DNA from: Lucifuga dentata
Taxonomy: Eukaryota; Chordata; Actinopteri; Ophidiiformes; Bythitidae
Assembly (NCBI GenBank): GCA_014773175.1
Contig: VXCM01001301.1
Span: forward strand, 73,667 to 137,666
Direction: 5' to 3'
DNA: 64,000 bases
The notes beneath the pieces are model-generated. The model ran no database searches and was not told the DNA's origin. It saw only the letters and a program-made list of their open reading frames with translations. The position numbers and the translations under genes were made by a program. This document shows positions 13,539 to 26,555 of the stretch, piece by piece (the stretch's first letter is position 1; each line of letters begins with the position of its first letter).

Positions 13539-13754
13539 ATTACCTCTGCCGAGGAGCTTATGTGATCACTAGTGTTTGTTTGTCTGTTTGTTAGCAGAAT
13601 GTCTGGAAAAGCAATAGATGGAGTTGGATGAAATTTAGGGGACAGATAGGTAATATTGAGAGGAAGAGGTGATTAAACTTTGGAGGTAATCTAGATCATA
13701 TTCTGGATCCAGGATTTTTTTCAGCCTTGGCGGAGGTAGGCACTCTCAGAGTGT
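13539..13754. mobile_element. Ancient fish repeat with terminal inverted repeats, copy 1
   Basis: Starts ATTACCTCTGCCGAGGAG and ends GGCGGAGGTAGGCACTCTC, so the two ends are partly inverse of each other. Between them are the blocks GTTTGTTTGTCTGTTTGTTAG and GGATGAAATTT. An inverted, longer relative lies at 27148-27551. I recognise the type as a widespread metazoan non-coding repeat but cannot give a family name. Confidence 0.6.
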
Positions 13755-16700
13755 CTTCTTGTTTTTCTGTCACCATCACTGACTTAGACCAATTTTGGTA
13801 CAGTTTGGGAAACTGTTGAGAGTGGACTGTGTCTTCTGCTGATTCAATTTTCCTTCTTTCTGTGGTTAAAGATTATTTGATGATACATCACAATTTAAGT
13901 TGGTCAAAGGAACAAATTTATTGAATGTCTCTAGGAGAGGATGGGACAGTAATGTCTCCAGTGTGGCTGCACTTTGTCACTTAGGCTGACAAGATCATGT
14001 ATTTTATTTGTACACTTACATCTTTCCTAGTGTACCTTTAACAGAAGAAAATGCAGCTGTCCTAGCTGTAAAAGAAAGATTAGCTTTACCACCAAAAATA
14101 AGACAGTTTTCTTTCTATCAACATCAAACTGTCGCTTAGGGATACACATTGTATTCCATACAACTAACACATCACTATTGTATACTGTTGGGGAAAGTGT
14201 TGCTACTTTATTGTAATTGTTATTGATCTGGGAGACTAGTAGTGGAGATGGCATGTTTACCGTTTCCATGTTATATGGTAGGAATTCATCGAGTTCCCCA
14301 CGTGTTACATTTCTAACTTCCCATTTTACATACATAATAACTAAACTGAATTCCTAAAGAAATACATGTTAGTAGGCATTGTATTTATATAAACCACATC
14401 TTGTAAATATGTCGATTAACATGTTCGTATCAGAAGCCTAATCACATTTCCATTTCATCTTTAACAAGCATAAAATAATCTAGAGCTAATCTATAATGGG
14501 GAAATCCAATCACTGTAGCCGCTGTCTATGGTGATTTGAAGCTTTGCCAGACTTTGATCGCCATGAAACTAAATTGATTAGCAGTGATCTACTGTTCTCT
14601 CACAAATGCTGATTCTGGAAAACTGGTTCATGTGTTAAGCTGAGGTGGTAGCAGCTGAATTACAGGCAAGCTCCTCTCGCTGCTTTGCTCTCTGTAACAA
14701 AGACATTATGGAAGATGGTTATTTCGGTGTCTCCTGCCTTCGTTAAGTGAAGCTCTGGCTCTGCTCTGGCTCCTCAAGCTGCTGGACTGTCTGCAGACTT
14801 CTGCAGATTTACAGAAGCAGCCAGGACGGGGCTGAGCTCCAAATATGAATTTAATTAAATGTGACTCACCGAAGACAAAACCACTTGAATTTGAAGGAGA
14901 AAGGGGTCAGCTAAAGTTTCCCCCTCCGCCTCACCCTCTCCACCATTACCCTACAGGATGCATGCGCGCACACACACAGGTCAACACACAAAAAGAGGAG
15001 GCAAAGTAGGAGGTCCCTGATCTCTTCAATCACCATGGTTGCAGTTGTGATTAATGTAAAGTGGTTTTTATTTAAGCACAAATTGCCAGTGTAGATAATA
15101 GAAAATAAAAATCATCTTCCATTTGTGGTGTACGCCTGACAGCAAGGGCAAATACCTCATGAACATACAAAAGATCTGCTAATTCTGGGTCAAATATCAT
15201 TATAAATGTGCTTACAGTTTATTTAATGTCAAGAGAGTTGCTTTCATGTGTTTGGCGTGTGTAACCTTCAAAAGTCCTCCATCCTCTAATCCTCAAACCT
15301 TATCTCAACTCAGTATTTTGACTCCGTCAGTCAATTGCGTTCTGCATAGTTCAGTGCTTTTATCAGCACAAGGCTCAGCCGAACAAGTGGTGATTGAACA
15401 ATAAAAGCAGCATGAGGAGTTTTCAAAGCCTATCACTTGTGTTTGATGAAATTAGTAGTTTTAAGTTAAAGTTTAATAGATATTGAGCGCTAACAGAGGG
15501 CCTTCATCTGCTGCTTTGCCATTGCTTTATCAGTTGTATTTCAAGTCTGCAAATAATTGAGTGTGTGTGTTTTTTAAGTCTGATTTCCTTAGTCCATTTA
15601 AACTGCTGTATTTAAGGTGAGGAGCAGAATTCTCACCCCAACACTCTCCTCCTTACCTTTCCTGTCCTTTCATCTCTTCACCAGAACTTGCATTAGCCTA
15701 CTTACCTCTGATACTCTGCAATATTCCTCTTCCTTTTATTGTACCACCTAACTCCCCACCACTGCTCTCATCCTTCCACCTTTTGTTGTTTTCCTCACTT
15801 TCTTCAACCATTTCTTTACACCAAGGCCAAAGGTCACATCTAAGAGCTCTTGTTAAATCAATTGCAGGTCAAACCTTTTAGTCAGGCTGAAAGGCAGCTA
15901 CTGAGTGAGGTTGTGTTTTTCAGTGGTAATAGATAGCTGACTGGATGGGAGCCAAGACATGCTAATGTCAAGCTTTCATTTTTCTATTTTTTTCTCAGCA
16001 AAACAATGTATTCATTCATGCAGCCAGTTTTATTCATTGTAGACACGTGATCTGTCAGTATAGTTTTGTATTGATGCAATTGTATTTGAAGTGAGGGTAC
16101 ACAAGGGAGAATGACAAAGAAAAGACTGAGAACAGAATGGGTTTGTTTCCAGAAATGTTCAGAGTTCTATGGTGCCTTAAAAAGGGTCAAATCTTTTATT
16201 CATGCTCACTTGTCAGGGTGTCAAGAGTTTTGTCAAGCCTTTCATTGTGCTGTTAACCTCGTCCTTGTAAAACATTCTGTATCTGTCTTTGGTTAAACAT
16301 TATTGCCAGAATGAGGAAAGGGAAATAAAGGATAGGACAGAAGGAAAGACAGAAGAAATGACAGAAAGAGGTTGTCAGTGAGTTTCCTGTCTCCCCTCTT
16401 GTTTTCATCACTAAACAAACATGGCCTCTTTCCAAAAAGACTAGAGGAAAACAGTGCAAGGAAGATAGAGAAGAAGATGGGAGAGTGAAGATAAAAGTGA
16501 TGAAGAAAAGAGATGGAAATGGAGGAGAGAGATGGAGGGGGCACGGAGTACCTGTGTGCAGAACAGAAAGGTGTGCAGTCCATCATCTTCAGACAGGCAG
16601 ACAGGGCTGTCTGGGGAGTTTATTTTTACCTCAATATAAGAGAGGAAAGAAGGCTGGATCGGCAACAGCAACCTGGTAGCACCTTTCAGCAGGGGTTCTA

Positions 16701-18105
16701 GGACAGCTGCTGCCCTTGTGTGTACACCTTTCACGCCTGCCGATACACAACCGTACACATGCACACAAGCACACTCAACCACACTAACTTCTGTAGGTCA
16801 AACCTGATGTAGGGTCATTCTCACAACCTGGCTTTTCTACTATATAATCACTTCTTGTTTTTTTTAATCTTTATGACTAAATTAACCCAAGTCAACACAT
16901 GAGGTCCCAACTTACGTTTAATATGATTCTGATCAACCATCCTCAGCGTACCTGCTCCCCACCTCCCAGTTTATTGTTGATTTCAAGTGAAATGTGAGGA
17001 TAAAGCAAGAATTTACCTGCTCATTGTCTTCCTTGTAATTCATGGCAAACTTCCCAACATAAACTATTCTAAATCTACAGGGTGCTGTTAGGAGTAAGTG
17101 TGATCTGCTATTGATCTCCTCTGATCAATGTTTGTCTTGTAATTATGGATCCAGTTGATCATCACCCCCCATCCTCTTCTCTAAGAGGTCGGTATCACAA
17201 GCAGAGACATAAGGAGGAGAATTGATTAACATATCAGGTCTGTAATTAATTCTTACTGCGATCAAAGCCATGAGAGGAAGTCTATGAAGAGCCCGAGGCA
17301 CCAAGATGAGGTGTTGCAGAGTGAGATCCCACTAGACGGACTCTCACGATGGTGTTTGGTGTTAAAGCAGGTGTGTGTTTTAATTTAACAGAGGGCAAAT
17401 TTCAGAAATCTTAAAAAGTTACGCTGTCTGATGCTTGACACTCGAGATTACTAGTGTGTTGGTGTGTCTAAATTAGATACAGTAGTTTCTGCGTATATTT
17501 GTCATGGACTGTAATGGCATCATATCTCTGCTTGATGCATTCTGTTAACTGTTTGATAATTTGAATCCATGCGTAGGCTCCTTCATCTTTATTTTTAGGC
17601 AAACCATGGAGAACCTTCCTGTTACACATGCAGTCATCTTAGATACATGGTAGGAGGTATAATTTTCTTAGTTTCCAAGGCAGTTCTTGTCTGTCCCTCA
17701 AGCCTGGAGCAAACTGCGAGGAGAAAGATTTGAAACTCAAGAGTGTGTTCCATCTCACTGAGCTCAAAGTTAGAGATATGAAAGATTAATCTCTGGGGAA
17801 TTCTAAATGCTTAAGATTTGCTTAAATTTTGATCTGCTAGTAAAATTGAACTGGCTTTGTTCTAAGTCTCTTTGAACATCCTTTTGCTATAGATCCATTT
17901 GCCTTCCCTCCCTATCAAGTGCTATTTTCTTAGATTTTTTTGAGTGGATTTATACTACCTGATTACAGCTAAGAAAAAGACTTAACCATCATTTGAATCT
18001 TAACATCTGCTGCTTTTTGCAACTGATTCTTACATGCTGCATATGGGTATTTGTTTTGATCTTAATGGATACACTGACACTTGGCTTTTTTTCTTTTCTG
18101 TCCAG

Positions 18106-18178
18106 GTTAGCTCTGTATGTGTATGAATACCTGCTGCATGTAGGAGCACAGAAGTCAGCACAGACCTTTCTCTCAGAG
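18106..18178 (+). CDS. ssbp2: ssbp2 exon 2
   Basis: Encodes the LisH helix ([17 protein letters not shown] and on to FLSE). Acceptor ttctgtccag, donor gtaagt. The first base completes a codon from the missing exon 1. Confidence 0.93.
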
Positions 18179-20189
18179 GTAAGTTATAAGGACAGTGTGT
18201 GCCTGTGTGGGTAAATGTACGGCCTATGTTTTTTTCTTTAGTCCCCTTTTATTCAGACTTTCATTTTAAAAGTACAAAGAAGACAAATGAGAATTTAAAA
18301 AAAAAAAAAAAAAAAAAAAAGATTTAGTCAAAGTGAGTCAGAATATGTTATGAAAATAAGACAAATTCGGGTTCATATGACATATCTTAAGCAAATCAGT
18401 TTTGCAATCTTCAGAACAATGATGCTACAAAGCTGACCATATTTTATAACATATATACATATACCCATGTTAATGTTGATTATATTCAAATCAAGCATAT
18501 TAAAACTTTGATTATACTCAGATTATGGCAAAAGATTTTTTAAACATGTAAATACCATTAAATCGGAGTAAATCTAACAGACTAGATTATGTGATTGTTA
18601 ATTGATTTATTCAGGCATGTCAACATTGTAATTTGATTAAGCCACCTTCACATCCATTTCCTCATCTTTCCTTATATTCCAATTGTGTAAATCGTCATGT
18701 ATATGCAGAAAACCACGGAATCTATTAATTTCATCCATGCATACAGCTTACTCACATTTTTGCCTTAATCGCAGTATAGACAAAAAAAAAAAAAAAAAAA
18801 AAGGAGTTGCATGTAAACATAGTGAGTGCATTTTTCCAGTAATATAAACAACTATTCCTCCTTTTACAGTAAGTTTTAGCAAACCTAGCAATCCTTTCTG
18901 TAGCTTGATGTTTGCCTTATATTTCCAAGGCTCAGATCAATCTCATCCTTGTCTAAGCTCCATGTATCTTCCTCTAGATGTTATACATGATTATACTACA
19001 GTCTTACGGTCTCCACAGATGCCCATTTGGGACAACCTGTCTGTAACTATAGGCAATAAAACTTAAAAATAGTTGGAGCCTGATGCAGGAAAGAATTTCA
19101 AAGTGGCTCATCTATATCATTTATGGATATTAATTTAGAAGTCTTTCCTGTCCATTTACACTAGTGCTTCAAATTAAAGAGTGCAGTGGTTGCCTTTAGG
19201 AATCATACTAAATAACCCTTAATGCAGCTTACTGGGATATGTTTACTAGAAAGAGACATCTTCCAATTAAATGCAATGACTGTTTAATCATAAATCAGGC
19301 TTTGAAAATACTCTTGATTATGGATTTAGGCTGTGGTATAACTAACAATGGATACAACAAGGTCTTCAGATGACCTCATTCTATTTTACAGGATCTTTAC
19401 TGAAAAATTTAAGAGTGCATCGGTACCACTGGACTCATTAATCTACAGAATGTTTGCATTAGACTAGCTGGTGCCTGCTGGAAATGTTTGCTAAGGAAGG
19501 GTCATATGCAGTGCAAAAAAACATTCAAAAAAAACAAAAAAAAAACAAAACAAAAAAAAAAAAAAAAAANAAAAAAAAAAAAAAAAAAAAAACACATCAG
19601 CTCCAGCATTATGCGTAGTAAGGGTTTTTCTCTAGACTCAACCGTACAGGGCTTGTACCTGCATTCTGAAGGGTGGTCTGACCATCGTTCTGTGTAAGCT
19701 CTGCCAGAGTGTAACAGCTAATTGAATTACCCTGGCCTTACAGTGCTGAGCCAACAGTCTTGTACAGGCAGAATGGCTCTTTAACATTAGGGATCCATTT
19801 AGTGAGAATGGAGCTGGAGAGCAGAGAGAGTTACACGCTGACGTCTTCCACTGACATCAATCTCTGATCGGCTCAGTAGCTCCATCTCTGTTGATCTGTT
19901 TCAAATTCATTCTGGTCCTTTCTGATGCTTTTTCTTTGCGATCTGTCCTTTTCTTTCTATCTGTATCAGACTCTCTTCACTTCATTGCTGTGGGGTAAAA
20001 AGGTGGTGGGGTGAAAATGAGGTCAGAAGATTCTGGTTATTTGCAGTAAATGACTCTAAATTACAATGTACAAGGCAGATGCTAAAAGCTGGTTGTAGAA
20101 AGGGCAGCTGAAGAGAACAATGAGAAAGGGGTGGAAAAGGTTGCATCATCATCTGGCATTGCATGACTGTGTGTAATCCCACACATTCT

Positions 20190-20253
<64 letters not shown>

Positions 20254-23200
20254 NCACACACACACACACACACCTTTCTTCTCTCCCCTCTCCCTCTGGC
20301 ACCCTTTCCTCTCTGGCATCCACTGCCATATCATTTGCTCTCTCTTCCGCACATGTGGGAGATGAAAAGGATAGGCGGTGTCGTATTCAAGTGTAGGAAT
20401 GCATTAGCTAAGAGTGCAACAAGTATAAACACAGCCGCTTGTATACAGTACACATGTGCGTGCACACATATGCATATGCAAGCACACACAGAAGCACAAG
20501 ATAAACATTACACCATTGTGTAGCTGTTGCTGGAGTAGTGGGGTGGATTAAAACATAGCTTTAAAGGGCTGTTATGCACTTTTTATCATCCACATCTGTT
20601 TACATGGTATTTCCAGCCTCAGGAAGCAAGAGCAAAGAGAAATGAGTCACAGGCCCAAATACCTACTCCTAAATATCAAAGCTGTCTTGCATGTTTTTTT
20701 CACTGTCTCCAAATAGCATTGAAAAAGTGCTATACCAAAAAAAAAAAAAATTAAAAAAAAANAAAAAAAAAAAAAAAAAAAAAAAAAATCAAGGCAATAA
20801 ATTAAAATAAACATACTTTATACACAGATATAAAATTACAGAGATAAAGGAAAAACAATGACGAACTCAAAAAGACTAAGATATAATTATTTAGAGGTTA
20901 ATTACAACTGAATGAAGGCAGGTTTTCCAAATACAAGAGGGTGAGAAACCTCTGCAAAACAGTTTACATCTGACAGCAGTCTACATGTGACAGTAATCAT
21001 GGTAAAAGATTGCGATGTAGCATGTTGAAGGTAAATGTAGAAACCTCCCAAGACTGCAAAGACAGGATACGTGGGTACAGTCATTGCTGTTTTCTTATAT
21101 GCTTTTCAGATTTAAGGGGACTAAAAGAGCGTGCTAAAAGCTGCCCTGACCCATTCTGTCTCAAATCATGTTGGGACAGAGCTGAAGCCAATTACATCTG
21201 AGAAATGAAGTATGTCATGGTCATTCTGCATCTTTTGTTCCATCTTAGCAATTATGAAGGAATAAATCCTTTTTTTTTTTAACAAATGTCTACTAGAACT
21301 GTGCTACCTTTGACTAAAAACATGGGATAAACAAACCCAAGCCATTTCGGACGAAAACTGTCCAAAAATCAGGGAATTCCTTTCAAACATCTGTCTGCTC
21401 TGCAACTTGGATTAGAATAATCTGGTGGAAAGTCACTAATTCAGTTTTTCCTGTTTGTTTTTGGACCATGCAGAAATTACTAGGTGTTAGTACAGGCATC
21501 TTTTCTATCCCAATCAATATTTAACCCTATCTGGAAGGGAAATTTGAAATATTAAACAAAGATAAAGTCAGAAAGAATGATGCAGCTCTGTTTAGAGAGG
21601 CAGACCAAACACTATCATCAGAGCAGCAGCCACACTGCTATAGAAGGTAGTCTCGCTGCTGCTCCCCACGGCCATTTAGTCCATTATTTTGTGTGAGTGT
21701 GTTCCATATTTTTCAAATCTGCATATCAGCATCTGTGTGCACATTAGTGGACATATGCCTGTTGTGTTCAAACATAAATCAGGTTTATAGAGCACAGTGG
21801 GTGACATCAGTACTTATGTCAGTCACTGACCTTGACTGAGGTTATTCACTGTTAGAAAAGCAAAACAACAGAACATATAATGAAGGAAAACATGGCAGGG
21901 CAGAAAGAATTATTGAAAGGCAGGACAAACTGAAAATGATAATGAAGGACAAAAAAAGACAAAAGTCTGGCCATCAGACATGAAGGCCAGCAGTGTCGGA
22001 TTGGGAGAGGAGGGACTTTTCCCCGTCGGCTGAGCCAGCCGGTGACCTTTGCACTGCACAATATAATATTAATTAAAATTAACTTAAACTAAGCAAACAT
22101 TTTTTTTCCTTTCATAATTTTCTTGGTGCTTTGATGAAAAATGGATTCTAAAAAGAGAAAGAATGGCGCTGAGAAACAGCAGACAATTACGGACTTGTAT
22201 GTTTACGGGCATGACAATATATCACAGCAGTATAATAGTAAATAATGGTTCCTACCTGTATGATGGTCCTCAGTGAAGAGTGCAGAGGATTTCCAGCTGT
22301 ATTTCTTTGACTCTACAGAATAGTACTAACTTATGATGTAGCAATAAATGTACTGCAGAGCAGCAGCTACACCACCAATATGCCAATTTTTGGCATCATC
22401 CCCAGTGAGCATTAAGCATGCAGTACCATGACAAAATTGAGAGCAGGAATACATAAAAAATCTGAAATATAAAAGTAAAGAATGAATAGTGAGCATGTGT
22501 GTGAGACAGACATAGCATATAGCAGCAACCACACTGCTAAGATGGTAGTATTCATACAGAGCAACAATTAGCCTTCCAACACCCACAGGAGGAGTTCCCA
22601 GCCTCACCAGGATAACCATAGCATAGCACAAAGCAGCAAACACATCGCTAACAGGGTCAAACACAGCAGCACCAACACACTAACTTGTCAGCATGCATGT
22701 TAACAGCTGATATGAAACAGTGGACCAAAGTTCAGAGTCTGAACCACACAGCAACACAACACGTGCCAATATCAAACTGCCACAAACTGACAGAATGCTT
22801 AAGTGAATGCAACAAGTTCAGAGTTCAATGAAGAAAACACAAAATTTACTTCTGGCATCATCCCCACAGAGCAGCAAGCAGCTTGCTAACATGCTAACAA
22901 CAGAACACACACAGCATCAAAGTCAATCACACTTCCTACTTCCTACCTGGTATGATGTCCCAGTTGTGAGTGAAAAGAAGGAACTGAACTTTTCCAGCTA
23001 TATTTATACTTACTGGTTTTACCATGATTAACTGAAGGAGGGGGAGACATATTTCCATTCCTGAAGAAGCATTCATTAATTTTTTCTTAAGGAGAGTCAT
23101 ATTGATGATCAGGTCAATACTTTATTATTCACATATAATGTCAAAGTTCTACAAATTGTAAATGGATTCATTTGACCAACTTGTTTGTGTGTGTATATGT

Positions 23201-24294
23201 TGAGCTCCACCACTGACTGGTTGGTTTAGTCCACAGGTAGTCACATGGCAGAAGGGTCACATGGGTATATAAGGGTCTTGGAAGGAAGACTGCTAAGTAC
23301 AAAGGGGAAAGGGGTGAATGAAGTCAGGAGAGCCCTCTATAGTTTTATTTTAAATACTGGATTAGGCAGTAGAATATAAATGTAAAATTTCAAGGTATAC
23401 ATGATGCTGCACACTCCGTTACAATAGGTGGCAGTATGCAACTTTACAATGTTTGCAATCTGCCAAAAACTCAGAAGAAGAAGAAGCCCGAGCCATAGCA
23501 GAAAGCTCATTCAAGGGAAGTGGATCCTTTGTATAAAACCAAAATCTTAAAAGGAACATGCCAGGTACACACTGATCAGACTGAAAGGTGTCAGTCTGAA
23601 TGAAAAATGGAAATTGAACTAAACTATCACCAGCTGAACAGAACAAAATATATGGAGGAGGAAAATGGAAACATGGATTCATCTGTTCTTCTGAATTGTT
23701 GGGAATATTCAAGTAAAGAATTTGGATGGAGTTGAAGTAACAAAGTATGCATGTGACTATGAATCATTGCACTGAAGGACACTATTCATTTCAGTTGGTC
23801 TTTGTAATTACCCATAAAGACAAGGAATCATTTATTAAAACCATCTTACACCGGAACTTTGACCGTAACACATTTAACCACCATGCATGATCATTGTACA
23901 GAGTACTGTTGTGTACTCCTGGCAGCAGGGTGTCAGTAGTACTCAATCAAGTAATCATGCAATTGTACTGCACATATTGTGGTTAATGTGCACTGTAGTA
24001 TTATAGAGAATTACAGCCAGTATCATGCATAATGTTTAAATCATGGGTAGTGCCATGGCATGCTTGTCATGTACCATGATAAAACTGAAAACATTATACC
24101 ATGGTAGTTTTTTTTAATTATTATTGTAAAGGACATAAATAAAATGAATATATGAATAAATAAATACATTAAAGTAAAAGGGAATGTTAATATGGGAGAC
24201 GAGTAGGCTGAAGGGTGTGTGGGTCGCACAAATGTGTGATTGGTCTTTTCAGACTGGTACATGTTTCTGACCTCAGACTACGCTTCCTGGCTGA

Positions 24295-24330
<36 letters not shown>

Positions 24331-24463
24331 ACTTACATAGTTGTAAGTAGCCAGGCTTTCACATACACATAGATGCAGTTATCCACTTAAGAATTCCCTT
24401 GCACACTCCCCAGTCTTATAAAGCAAGTAAATCAGATGTCAGCCTTGTATCTACAGTTAATAA

Positions 24464-24505
<42 letters not shown>

Positions 24506-26433
24506 TAGATCCGATGGGAAAAGAACATCACATTAGGAGAACCTCCAGGGTTCCTCCACTCATGGTGGTGGTGAGTGTTTCTCTGTAATGTTTCAAGTTA
24601 CATTCGTGTTCGTACCATTTTTCTTCATTGGATCCTTTACATTATTATATGAAATGATTATTCTCATTTTATTCTCTCTCCTCCTCCCATATTTTCATTT
24701 ATCATCATCTCATTCATTGTCTCCAGGAGCTCTTCCTCAGGTTGCTGTTTGCAAATTGTTATTGTGTAACAATGATTTGAAAATTGTTATTGTGTACTCA
24801 GAGTTATTTATCACAATCGTAATAGCACAATCGTAGTTGCTAAACAATTAACTACTATTTTTGTCTGTCAGGCTTGTCTTTTATCTGTTGTATCATTATT
24901 TATCTTTCTGAATGATTTTTTTGTGTGTTGTAGTGTTTTCTGGGACCTGTACTGTGCTGCACCAGAGAGAAGAGACACATGTGAACACTCCAGTGAGGCC
25001 AAGGCCTTCCATGACTATGTAAGTAAGCACAACAGCTTTCTGCACAATGGCTCTTTCCTGTTGAATTCAGAATCTATGTGGCGAGATCAGTGTGGGGAGA
25101 TTTTGTATTAAGACCACTTCAGGTCACAGATTGATGTTGAGACACGTTTACTGGTGATTGTCTTGCAAAATAAGGCCAAAGTGTCTTTCACATCCAAGTG
25201 ATGAAAATGAGCAGAGATAAGGCCTCACTCCAGTTTCTCTGTTTGCTACTTCCTACTACTTTCTTGTCAGCATTTGTTTACATTATACATTTTGTCATGT
25301 TGTACCTCACAAGATCACTCAAAGAGAAAGGGATGATGACAGTCACAGTAAGCAGCTTGGTGCTGCTATTTTCATAGGCAGAGGATCTGGCAATGACTGT
25401 GAGTGTTAACAAAATGGAAAAACAGGTACGTGGCCATTCGTCCATCATTCTCTCATGTCAATTTCCAGAGCAATATTCTAAGCCCTGATTAATTATAGAA
25501 ATAAAACTGTGGTTCTGTTGCATGGTGCTGGCAATGGTGGAAAAGATAATGTTGTTTTTTTTTTTTTTTNTTTTTTTTTTTTTTGTTTTTGTTTTACACT
25601 GCTGGTGCTGTATGAGTTGGTCCCTGTATTGTTTGTCTTGGTCTAGCAGAATGTGCATACACATGCATGCCATGTGCATGGGCTGATGTGATACACATCA
25701 CATATACCACAGATTTTCCAAAAACTCCCTATCTCACCATTTGACAAGTTCAGTCTTTTGGGATGTTAAGAGCCAGTGACTTGAAACGAGCAAATTTAAA
25801 CTGCTGCTACTTTTCTCTGCCACTGTGGAAAAATGTTTTTACCAAATCACGATGAGAAGTAGAATTTAATTGAGCTCATAATGTGACATTCAGAGAAATG
25901 CAAAGCTCAAAAAACATGTCTTTTTGATGCTGGCACACATTAAAAATTCTTCCAGCAGTTCTGAAATGCTGCACATACTGTACATATCTGCTTGCAGTGT
26001 TACGAGCATTTTATCCAGAGCAGACTGGGCAGTCAGACAGAGGTGTGTGTGTGGTGGAAACACAGTTTATTGCTGTGTTCTGTCAGTGTGGCTCCACTTC
26101 TCTGCTGTTATTCCTGCACATCCAGGAATCGGTTGATCCAGTCATGCACAGTCCGTAATCAGAATGCTGGGAGCTTTGCTTCAAAGCTGTTCAAGTTTTA
26201 GATTAACTGGTGACTAAGAGAGAGGAAGTGTGCCTCTCATCAGGGAAGTTACAAGGTGGGGGTGGGGGTCTTCTCTCCTGCTTTTTGATGTTGTTGTTTT
26301 CTCTCTGTAGCACAAAGTCTGACTCATCAGATTTGTCTGTACTATTTGTCTGTGGTTTATTGAGATGTATTGTTGGAAGTGCACAGGTCAGGGGTTTCTG
26401 CCTACACCAGCAGGATTGTCCTCTCTCTCTCTG

Positions 26434-26493
<60 letters not shown>

Positions 26494-26502
26494 TGTGTCT
26501 GN

Positions 26503-26555
<53 letters not shown>

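Larger units (their letters stand above)
1..18105. other. Long non-coding stretch, probably ssbp2 intron 1
   Basis: No exon is recognisable here. The first ssbp2 exon found (18106) begins with the last base of a split codon, so a 5' exon coding for about 21 residues must lie upstream; I could not find it, so this stretch is most likely intron 1. It contains microsatellites, two tandem inverted-repeat elements (6862-7645), an L2-like repeat (11908-12110) and another fish repeat (13539-13754). A frame open from the left edge to the stop at 316-318 (about 105 codons) matches nothing I know. Other open frames here are short and look like chance. Confidence 0.55.
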
